From: Desulfobacterales bacterium
GTDB lineage: Bacteria; Desulfobacterota; Desulfobacteria; Desulfobacterales; QNYZ01
Length of the DNA: 5,192 nt
NCBI GenBank assembly: GCA_029938515.1
Contig: JAOZUU010000237.1
Location: forward strand, 1-5,192
Direction of reading: 5' to 3'
Shown here: one piece after another, positions 1 to 5,192 of the stretch
How the letters are laid out: every line of letters starts with the position of its first letter
Numbering within the stretch: position 1 is the stretch's first letter
Made by a program: the position numbers and the translations under genes
The notes under the pieces: model-generated
Databases searched by the model: none
What the model was told of the DNA's origin: nothing
What the model saw: the letters and a program-made list of their open reading frames with translations, nothing else

Positions 1-190
1 TCCCACTCTTCATAAAACTAGAACATATTTTTCATAAAACAAGATTTTCTCATCAGTATCAATATTTCAAGTATCTGTTTTAAAACATAAAATAGGTTTT
101 CTAAATACTGGCATAAGAATTGCTCTTAATTTAATTATATTGAAATCGTAAAAAAGTATTCCATATTATTAAATTCCTCTCTAAACCAGA
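1..190. other. AT-rich intergenic stretch, no gene seen
   Basis: This left edge is very rich in A and T and has no open reading frame of useful length on either strand. A 10-base direct repeat (ttcataaaac) occurs at 9-18 and again at 31-40, one 22-base period apart; short low-complexity words such as this are expected by chance in such AT-rich DNA. The stretch could be a promoter region for the small gene at 435 or the far end of an unseen upstream locus. Apart from the candidate promoter listed separately I see no structured RNA or recognisable site. Confidence 0.6.
140..169 (+). promoter_or_regulatory. possible sigma70-type promoter
   Basis: TTGAAA at 140-145 and TATTAT at 164-169 are separated by 18 bases and match the -35 and -10 consensus at five and four or five positions. 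The nearest downstream gene on this strand starts at 435, which would leave a leader of about 250 bases that includes the dispersed repeat at 192-237. Good-looking matches are common in AT-rich DNA, so this is a weak call. Confidence 0.25.
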
Positions 191-191
191 A

Positions 192-237
192 TAAGGGTTC
201 GCCCATAAATAATCTCACAATTTCTTAGCGTTGAGAC
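192..237 (+). repeat. dispersed repeat, copy 1 (inverted relative to copy 2)
   Basis: This 46-base block starts TAAGGGTTCGC and ends GTTGAGAC. It aligns with the reverse complement of 2055-2099 at 38 of 46 positions, with 7 mismatches and one single-base gap, counted by eye. Both ends are perfectly conserved (11 bases at the left, 8 at the right) and the variation is in the middle. It lies about 200 bases upstream of the small membrane-protein gene and in the same orientation. No ORF crosses it convincingly. It is probably a member of an intergenic repeat family, but only two copies are visible here. Confidence 0.7.
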
Positions 238-259
238 TCCCGCTTAGCCGGGCTCTAAG
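234..259 (+). other. small hairpin region with two competing stems
   Basis: Immediately after the repeat, CCCG (239-242) can pair with CGGG (249-252), extended by AGA (234-236) with TCT (254-256) across a bulge. Alternatively CTTAG (243-247) can pair with CTAAG (255-259). The two stems exclude each other. No T-run follows on either strand, so it does not look like an intrinsic terminator. The stems are short and could be chance. Confidence 0.25.
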
Positions 260-434
260 GTGTATGAATATCAAGTATATTTCGAATTTTCGCACCACAG
301 CCAAATAGGATGGATCGACGGATAAAATGTGAAGTAATTTTTTCGTGAGCCCTGAGTGCCCGCAGGCGATTATCATGAAAACCGGTTCATTTGAAAACAA
401 TACATAACAGGAGACTGGAGATGGGGGGATATCT

Positions 435-716
435 ATGAAAAATATCACAAATATCGTTCTTATTTTATCAATCTTGCTGGCGAGTTATTTTACGTGGTGC
501 ATGTCCGAAGTACATTACGCCATGAAGGAGGAACTCGAAAGAAAGGACCGGGAAATTGCCGGTCTCGAGGACGAGATATACCTTCACGGCATGGAGTTGA
601 CGAAATGCAGGCTCGGAGGAGAATGGCCGCATATGATTGCCGATGCAAGTCAAAAATTGAGAAGCCACACATACACAATCGTTGAGGTGGTGCCGGCCGG
701 TGGAGAAATTCGGTAG
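435..716 (+). CDS. small single-pass membrane protein with charged helix, unrecognised
   Basis: I do not recognise this 93-residue protein. A short N-terminus (MKNITN) leads into a hydrophobic segment at about residues 7-23 (IVLILSILLASYFTW), long enough for one membrane span or an uncleaved signal anchor. A highly charged, probably helical stretch follows at about 28-55, rich in E, K, R and D, which could form a short coiled coil. The C-terminus has no motif I can name. The ATG at 435 is chosen because a G-rich ribosome-binding stretch (GGGGGGA, 424-430) precedes it at short spacing and the hydrophobic segment begins right after it. The gene stands alone on the plus strand and converges on the amidase gene 31 bases away. 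Inner-membrane anchoring with an outward helix resembles phage inner spanins in topology only; I see no partner outer-spanin lipoprotein. It is more likely a lineage-specific hypothetical membrane protein. Confidence 0.6.
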   Translation: MKNITNIVLILSILLASYFTWCMSEVHYAMKEELERKDREIAGLEDEIYLHGMELTKCRLGGEWPHMIADASQKLRSHTYTIVEVVPAGGEIR

Positions 717-747
717 AGAAAACATGGAAAAGACCTCCTTCTCCGGG

Positions 748-2025
748 TCAGGATTTTTTTACAGGAAGATAGACTTGAACACCGGAGGGAATTTTTCTAA
801 AACTTTTGACAAAATTACCGGTGACAAGGGATGTATTTGGAAAATAGTAGACAGTGGTATGGTGTTTATAGCGTCCGCCGGCGATCTTTGACGGTGGTTT
901 CGCACGGGATACTTTACCGTTGTTTCGATATCCGACAATGATTTTCGTTCGAGGAGGCAGCTCGTCCCAGTCCGAGATCTGGCTGCCGTTTTTAACGCTA
1001 CCATTGGGAAAAAAGTAAAACGTTGTCGTGCGGTTGTAGGCGGAGCCGGCCAGCGTCCAGGCGGTCAAACCGTTCGAGATGGTTTTGATCGGTCCGGTTT
1101 TTCTGGGGATTTTGGGCTGATTTAGCATGACAACCGTCTGCCTGGGAATGTATTTCCAGCCGATTTTTTGTTCGATTAAATCCCCGGAGATAATTTTTCC
1201 GTTGGGCAGCTTGTATAACGTGTTGGGGGAATTGTAGTCCTCACCGGCAATGGTCCAGGCAACATTTTTAGCGGTAATGATATTCGTGCCGACCCGTTCG
1301 GAAGGGGCTACCCGTTTGGCATATAATATGACGGCCAATTCGGGATCCGGGGTCAGCCGACCCGCCCTGACATCAGGATCAAAAGATGGTCCGGACCCAA
1401 GACCGGCCTTGGAACGGATGAAGTTTTTAGCACAGCGTTTTCTTCCCCGGTGAGACTTTTTAAACCAGCGGTTGGGTCGACCGTAGGCAATCTGGCTGTG
1501 GGTGAGCACGGCCTGATCGTTTAAATGGTAAACGCGTTGAAGTATGTCGATCAATGCCCCCGCAGACCGGTATTGACGGTCGGTTATTTCCATATAATGA
1601 TACCCCACCAATTCGATACCGATGGAGACACTGCTGATATCTGTCTCGCCCTTCCACATGCTTAAACCGGCGTGGTCGGCACGGTAGCGCTTGTCCAGCG
1701 TGCGGAAAGTGCGGCCATCCCGGGCGATGACATAATTCGCATGCCCCCCATAGGTGATTCGTTTCCGCCGCACGATTTTTCCCTTTGAAACCACATTGAG
1801 GGTGCTTTTTAAACCGGCTTCAGACGTGTGAACAATGATATATTTGGTTTTTTTCCGAGCGATTTTTTTAAACTTTGGGTGGATCCGGCCGCGGTAATCG
1901 ATGATTGAGCGCTGATAGCTGGATGGTTTGGCAGTGGCTGCGACGCTGGTTGAATCAGTGCAGGGGATGGTGAACAGGACGATCAAGAGAAAAAGAAATG
2001 CTCTCCGAATGGTGATGGTCAACAT
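748..2025 (-). CDS. secreted N-acetylmuramoyl-L-alanine amidase (Amidase_2/PGRP fold) with LysM-like repeats
   Basis: This zinc hydrolase is predicted to cut the bond between N-acetylmuramic acid and L-alanine in peptidoglycan, in the periplasm. Numbering is from the ATG at 2025 (425 aa). Residues 1-32 form a Sec signal peptide: arginines 7-8, a hydrophobic core 9-21 and an ATA cleavage site near 32. The Amidase_2 domain spans about 58-215, with zinc-ligand candidates H66 (IIVHTS) and H176 (LTHSQ), a conserved Tyr98, HAG at 118-120 and a buried Glu138 in IGIELVG. The third ligand is probably C198 (GRKRC), as in PGRPs and T7 lysozyme, instead of the Asp of AmpD. The tail holds three related ~50-residue repeats (250-301, 316-366, 374-422) with the pattern AG-x2-Y-N...Y-x2-PNG...IP; they look LysM-like and may bind glycan strands. 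A GTG start at 2064 would add 13 residues, but it lies inside the dispersed repeat and would push the signal peptide inward. It may be co-transcribed with the PilZ gene upstream. Confidence 0.88.
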   Translation of the reverse strand: MLTITIRRAFLFLLIVLFTIPCTDSTSVAATAKPSSYQRSIIDYRGRIHPKFKKIARKKTKYIIVHTSEAGLKSTLNVVSKGKIVRRKRITYGGHANYVIARDGRTFRTLDKRYRADHAGLSMWKGETDISSVSIGIELVGYHYMEITDRQYRSAGALIDILQRVYHLNDQAVLTHSQIAYGRPNRWFKKSHRGRKRCAKNFIRSKAGLGSGPSFDPDVRAGRLTPDPELAVILYAKRVAPSERVGTNIITAKNVAWTIAGEDYNSPNTLYKLPNGKIISGDLIEQKIGWKYIPRQTVVMLNQPKIPRKTGPIKTISNGLTAWTLAGSAYNRTTTFYFFPNGSVKNGSQISDWDELPPRTKIIVGYRNNGKVSRAKPPSKIAGGRYKHHTTVYYFPNTSLVTGNFVKSFRKIPSGVQVYLPVKKS

Positions 2026-2054
2026 GTTCAAATTATCCAGTTCCAAGTTCTCCG

Positions 2055-2099
2055 GTCTCAACACTAAAAATTACGAACTTATTTTTGCGCGAACCCTTA
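2055..2099 (-). repeat. dispersed repeat, copy 2, in the amidase leader
   Basis: Read on the minus strand this 45-base block begins TAAGGGTTCGC and ends GTTGAGAC, and matches the plus-strand block at 192-237 at 38 of 46 aligned positions. It lies between the PilZ stop codon and the amidase start, ending 29 bases before the ATG at 2025. As with copy 1, its orientation is that of the gene that follows. The sequence just downstream (GAACTTGGAACTGG) contains a near-duplicated heptamer. It may be a genome-wide intergenic repeat or a shared leader element. Confidence 0.7.
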
Positions 2100-2117
2100 A
2101 CGCATGGCCCGGATGGT

Positions 2118-2489
2118 TTACACCTGTTTTTTAGAACCGGATTTATCGTTAATGATGGCAAAGCCCACCAGATAATGATTCTTGTATTTACCGCTTTTAT
2201 CCGGTGTAATATGAATGATTTTGGTTTTGTACTCTCTTGTCTCAGAGGGTGAATCGGCGGCGCAGAAGGTCATCTCCAGAATATCGTTTTTATTAATTTT
2301 TTCAAGTATTTTCGACTTTTCTTTAACGATAATACATAAGCCATCGGATGAAATATCCTTTAACCTGAACTGATAAATGGGGACTTTTTTCGTTAAAGAA
2401 AATTGAACGCTGTAATACTTATCGATCATTTTTCTTTTTTCGACCCTATGCTCGGAAAACCTTTTTAACCTTACTACTTCATTCATCAT
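2118..2489 (-). CDS. stand-alone PilZ-domain protein (c-di-GMP receptor)
   Basis: This 123-residue protein is almost entirely one PilZ domain, a beta-barrel that binds the second messenger cyclic di-GMP. Both ligand motifs are intact: RxxxR at residues 15-19 (RVEKR) and DxSxxG at 45-50 (DISSDG). The domain ends with the usual hydrophobic strand near 106-112 (YLVGFAI), then a short lysine-rich tail. There is no signal peptide or membrane segment, so it is cytoplasmic. Two ATG codons lie in tandem at 2489 and 2486; a purine-rich AAAGGCGG stretch a few bases upstream can serve either. Stand-alone PilZ proteins usually act as adaptors in motility, polysaccharide export or surface attachment, but the target cannot be read from sequence. 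The amidase gene lies downstream in the same direction, which permits but does not show a joint role. A candidate promoter lies in the gap upstream. Confidence 0.88.
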   Translation of the reverse strand: MMNEVVRLKRFSEHRVEKRKMIDKYYSVQFSLTKKVPIYQFRLKDISSDGLCIIVKEKSKILEKINKNDILEMTFCAADSPSETREYKTKIIHITPDKSGKYKNHYLVGFAIINDKSGSKKQV

Positions 2490-2562
2490 GGGAACCGCCT
2501 TTCCGGGATGAATCAGCTATAATCCTCTTAAATACTATAATTACTAATGTTTTTCGGTGTTG

Positions 2563-2591
2563 TCCATATCAGCAGTCCATCGTTTCGTCAA
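2563..2591 (-). promoter_or_regulatory. candidate sigma70-type promoter for the PilZ gene
   Basis: On the minus strand TTGACG (2591-2586) is followed after 17 bases by TATGGA (2568-2563). The -35 element is one base from consensus; the -10 element keeps only TAT. Transcription would start near 2556, leaving a leader of about 65 bases before the ATG at 2489. A better -10 word (TATAGT) occurs farther downstream but has no matching -35. The site lies in the 137-base gap after the helicase stop codon, where a separate promoter would make sense. Confidence 0.35.
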
Positions 2592-2626
2592 GCACCAGTT
2601 ACATTTAGGCCAAGGTAACGTCAAGA

Positions 2627-4981
2627 TTACCCCGAAACCCTATGAGCTGTTTGCCAGAAATCCGTTAGTATTTCCTTGATTTCATGGGGATCCAGCGCCT
2701 TGACCGGCTGCCATTCCCCGGGCAGCAGATTTCGGTAAGGGGCGGTATTAAAGCGATCGTCCACAAGCAGTATGATCCCGATGTCTTTCTCGGATCGGAT
2801 TACCCGGCCGGCGGCCTGAAGCACGCGATTGATCCCCGGATAGATGTATGCATATTCGTACCCCAAACCGGTTTGATGTTGAAAATAGTCCCGAATCAGT
2901 TCTCTTTGCCATGAAATAGCCGGTAGTCCGACACCGACGATGGCCACTCCGTTGAGCCGATCACCGGCCAGATCGATCCCTTCACCGAAAATACCCCCCA
3001 TGACGGCGAAAGCGAGCCTTGAGCCGGATTTCTTTTTGGAAAAGTGCCCGATAAAATTTTCCCGCTCGGTTTCAGTCATATTGGGGGCTTGGACTTTGAC
3101 GGCTCCATTCGATCCGATGTTATCAAATAAAGCGTGTACGTCCCGCATGTATTCATGGGACGGAAAATAGAAAAGATAGTTTCCTGGTCTGGCATCGAGG
3201 ATCGTCCGGATGGCGGCCAGGACCGCGGGACGGGTTTGATTTCGCGAGCGGTAGCGCGTCGATATGCGGGTGCAGATGATGACGCACTGATTTTGTGGGG
3301 GGAAAGGGGAGGGGACGATCAGGCGGCGGGTATTTTCGCCGCTGCCGAAAAGGTCGATAAAATAATCCATCGGTGTCAAGGTGGCCGAGAAAAAGACGGC
3401 TGAACAGGATCTTTTTAAGGCCGTGGACAGCTGAAAAGAAGGGTCGATACAAAACAGCGTTATCTGAAAATCGCGGTCATTGGGCTCATAACAGGTAACA
3501 TAGCGGTCATCGTAGGTTTCGATTACCCGTAAAAAATTGGTTACATTAAAATAGAGCTCAAGCAGCGGTTCCCGGTAGGCCGTCTTCTTGTTTTTCGCCA
3601 GCCATCGGTCGGTCTCATGGACAAAGGTCGAGAGGGTGGATATGAGCCCTTCCGGGGCGGATGTTTCAATTCGCGGGGCGGTGTCATCCTCGCCTTGTTT
3701 CCTGATTTTTAAGAACCACTGGTTAATGTGGCCCATCCGGCGGTGAAGTCCGGATAAATCACCCTTGAACATGCGGCGAACCGTTAGAAAAGGCTGCTTG
3801 GTCAGGGTGGCCGAAAACATTTCCCGGGAACGATCAACGAGATTGTGGGCTTCATCCACCAAAAAAATACAGGATTGTTTTTGTTCTTCCAGCAACTCTT
3901 TTAATGATACGCGTGGATCAAAGACGTAGTTATAGTCACAGATGATCACATCCACCCAATTTGTCAGTTCCAGAGAGAGCGCGAATGGGCAGATATCGAA
4001 TTGGCGGCAGATGTCTTCGATAACGGTTCGGGTCAGGGCATCCTGTTTGAAAGCCGTTTCGACGGCCGCCCGATACCGGTCGTAGTAGCCCTTGGCGAAT
4101 GGACACTCCTCGGGGTTGCAGGCGGCATCGGGCTCAAAACAGATTTTATCTTTGGCGGTCAGGGTGAGAGATTTTATAGCCAGCCCGTTTTTTCGTAAAA
4201 TAGCCAGGGTCTTTTCGGCGGCCAGTCGTCCCGTGGTTCGGGCCGTCAGGTAAAATATTTTTTTCGTCAGTTCTTCACCGAGGACTTTAATAGCGGGAAA
4301 AAGGACCGCCATGGTTTTTCCGATACCGGTGGCAGCCTGGACCATCAAATGGGCCCCGTCCCGGATGGTTCGGAACACAACCACGGCCATTTGGCGCTGG
4401 CCCGGCCGGTAGTGTGGGTAAGGAAAAGGAGTTTGATGAATAGCCGCATTGCGGCGGGTTTGCCAACCGGCAACCGTTTCCATCCAGGTTAAATAGTTTA
4501 AGACCAGGCCGTTAAAAAAATCGGCCAGAGGTTTGAGTTCGAAGACCTGGCGATATTCAAATGTCCGGCCGGTTTCGAGGTGATAATAAGTCAGTTGCCC
4601 CTTGATTGTTTCGAGATCATGGGCCACGGCATACATATAGGCATAACATTTCAGCTGGCCCCAGTGGAGTGGATTTTCTTTTTTTATTGCCGTTTCCGAT
4701 GGCTGCGTCGTTGTTTTAATTTCTTCAATGAGGATGCTCTCATCGGTGGGCCATACGCCATCGATACGACCGCCGATTTTCAGCCTGATAGCGGAAGACT
4801 CAACCGTATGAGATACGGTCACTTCGGGCTGGTAACCCGCCGGGCGCCGGCGCTGGATTTTCTGGTGAGCGCGAATCGCTTTGATTAAGCGTCCGCTTCC
4901 GGTGAAGCCATACACCAGGTCGCCCGTGGAGAGACCATGGGATACCAGATCCCGTACACTGACGCGTAGATTAACGGCCAT
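2627..4981 (-). CDS. XPD/DinG-type FeS DNA helicase with N-terminal PD-(D/E)XK nuclease domain
   Basis: This superfamily 2 helicase (COG1199, Rad3/XPD type) is predicted to unwind DNA 5' to 3' using ATP, probably in repair or recombination. Numbering is from the ATG at 4981 (784 aa). Residues ~1-175 form a RecB/Cas4-like nuclease domain with D74 (GRIDGV), E87-I-K89 and the Q109-x3-Y113 motif. The helicase follows: a Q-motif region near 188-198, Walker A ATGIGKT at 217-223, four iron-sulfur cysteines C281, C288, C293 and C331, DEAH at 376-379, SAT at 532-534, GEGIDL at 666-671 and QAAGRVIR at 722-729. All core motifs look intact. The nuclease part lacks the cysteine cluster of true Cas4. A longer reading from ATG 5044 adds 21 residues but overlaps the end of prmA by 44 bases; the ATG at 4981 leaves a 19-base gap, and the RVSVRDLV segment after it resembles how I recall relatives beginning. 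It is probably co-transcribed with prmA. Confidence 0.9.
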   Translation of the reverse strand: MAVNLRVSVRDLVSHGLSTGDLVYGFTGSGRLIKAIRAHQKIQRRRPAGYQPEVTVSHTVESSAIRLKIGGRIDGVWPTDESILIEEIKTTTQPSETAIKKENPLHWGQLKCYAYMYAVAHDLETIKGQLTYYHLETGRTFEYRQVFELKPLADFFNGLVLNYLTWMETVAGWQTRRNAAIHQTPFPYPHYRPGQRQMAVVVFRTIRDGAHLMVQAATGIGKTMAVLFPAIKVLGEELTKKIFYLTARTTGRLAAEKTLAILRKNGLAIKSLTLTAKDKICFEPDAACNPEECPFAKGYYDRYRAAVETAFKQDALTRTVIEDICRQFDICPFALSLELTNWVDVIICDYNYVFDPRVSLKELLEEQKQSCIFLVDEAHNLVDRSREMFSATLTKQPFLTVRRMFKGDLSGLHRRMGHINQWFLKIRKQGEDDTAPRIETSAPEGLISTLSTFVHETDRWLAKNKKTAYREPLLELYFNVTNFLRVIETYDDRYVTCYEPNDRDFQITLFCIDPSFQLSTALKRSCSAVFFSATLTPMDYFIDLFGSGENTRRLIVPSPFPPQNQCVIICTRISTRYRSRNQTRPAVLAAIRTILDARPGNYLFYFPSHEYMRDVHALFDNIGSNGAVKVQAPNMTETERENFIGHFSKKKSGSRLAFAVMGGIFGEGIDLAGDRLNGVAIVGVGLPAISWQRELIRDYFQHQTGLGYEYAYIYPGINRVLQAAGRVIRSEKDIGIILLVDDRFNTAPYRNLLPGEWQPVKALDPHEIKEILTDFWQTAHRVSG

Positions 4982-5000
4982 CAGGCGATTCCCGGGGAAT

Positions 5001-5192
5001 TCATATCCTGCCGCCAGTCCTTGCGGCGATGCAGACCCAATCATCCTGCATTCGTTTTTCGACTATTTGAAAACCACTGGTTTGCAGGTTCTTTTTTACC
5101 TTTTCTTCGTACGCTTCGATGATGCCTGAACAAATGAACAGCCCCCCGGGTTTAAGGACCCGATGCAGCGGGGGAATCAGTTCCAGAATAAC
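5001..5192 (-). CDS. prmA: ribosomal protein L11 methyltransferase PrmA, C-terminal part (gene cut by window edge)
   Basis: The last 63 codons and TGA stop of a gene enter from the right edge. The frame reads VILELIPPLHRVLKPGGLF, then ICSGII, a helix rich in E and K, and a C-terminal strand DDWVCIAAR. This is the typical end of PrmA, a class I SAM-dependent methyltransferase that methylates lysines and the N-terminal amino group of ribosomal protein L11: the KPGG turn, the SGI strand and the final W-containing strand sit where expected. The SAM-binding glycine motif and the active-site region lie outside the window, so completeness cannot be judged. Other class I methyltransferases share KPGG, but the SGI plus C-terminal pattern favours PrmA. 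The helicase gene follows after 19 bases on the same strand. Confidence 0.82.
   Translation of the reverse strand, partial: VILELIPPLHRVLKPGGLFICSGIIEAYEEKVKKNLQTSGFQIVEKRMQDDWVCIAARTGGRI

Noticed and set aside
9..40. Start of a CRISPR-like array (10-base repeat with 22-base period)
   Set aside because: There are only two short copies in low-complexity AT-rich DNA and no third unit; no cas genes are present. The Cas4-like domain in the helicase is a RecB-type nuclease without the Cas4 cysteines.
215..448. 77-residue minus-strand reading frame over the leader of the small gene
   Set aside because: It has no recognisable domain, overlaps the repeat and the hairpin region, and overlaps the start of the better-supported plus-strand gene. 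It could be a decayed fragment, but I cannot support that.
726..760. Possible terminator between the convergent small gene and amidase
   Set aside because: GGAAAAG (726-732) can pair with CTTCTCC (738-744) with one mismatch, but the T-run (754-760) is 10 bases beyond the stem and lies in the amidase coding region. It is too weak to call.
682..891. 69-residue plus-strand frame between the small gene and the amidase
   Set aside because: It lies mostly antisense to the amidase C-terminal repeats, has no ribosome-binding site and no recognisable feature; it is a shadow.
192..2099. Composite transposon bounded by the inverted repeats
   Set aside because: No transposase or integrase is encoded between the repeats and no target-site duplication is visible; the repeats are diverged. 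A dispersed intergenic repeat family is simpler.
2599..2624. GTTAC/GTAAC inverted repeat after the helicase stop
   Set aside because: The stem is only 5 bp with a 12-base loop and no T-run follows, so it does not support a terminator.
3153..3452. 99-residue minus-strand frame inside the helicase
   Set aside because: It is an alternative frame of the helicase gene, which has a continuous, motif-complete reading through this stretch. Its arginine- and proline-rich composition is typical of a shadow.

Overview
The window looks like an ordinary chromosomal segment of a Gram-negative bacterium. Family-level protein resemblance suggests Desulfobacterota (a Desulfobacterales-type 'deltaproteobacterium'): an FeS Rad3/XPD-type helicase with a RecB-like nuclease front end, a stand-alone PilZ protein, and a secreted amidase with LysM-like tails. 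This placement is inference; no rRNA or other marker gene is present. Coding regions have moderate GC, while the left ~190 bases are strikingly AT-rich.

Layout, left to right. Bases 1-434 contain no gene I can support. They hold an AT-rich stretch with a possible sigma70-type promoter, then a dispersed-repeat copy (192-237) followed by a small hairpin region. At 435-716 (+) is a small unrecognised protein with one N-terminal membrane segment and a charged helix. It converges, with a 31-base gap, on a secreted zinc amidase (748-2025, -) of the Amidase_2/PGRP fold carrying three LysM-like repeats. Upstream of the amidase, in its 5' leader, is a second copy of the dispersed repeat (2055-2099), inverted relative to the first. 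A PilZ-domain c-di-GMP receptor (2118-2489, -) follows. A large XPD/DinG-type helicase with an N-terminal PD-(D/E)XK nuclease domain (2627-4981, -) comes next. The 3' end of prmA, the ribosomal protein L11 methyltransferase gene (5001-5192, -), runs off the right edge.

Five of the six genes are on the minus strand, so transcription runs right to left: prmA, helicase, PilZ, amidase. prmA and the helicase are 19 bases apart and probably co-transcribed. PilZ has its own candidate promoter in the 137-base gap. The genes do not form an evident single pathway: translation-factor modification, DNA repair, c-di-GMP signalling and cell-wall turnover sit side by side.

The most notable non-coding observation is the pair of ~46-base repeats (38 of 46 aligned positions identical). 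Each lies upstream of a gene and in that gene's orientation. They may be members of a genome-wide intergenic repeat family or a shared leader element. I found no CRISPR array, tRNA, rRNA or transposase, and nothing that clearly qualifies as a new defence or mobile system.
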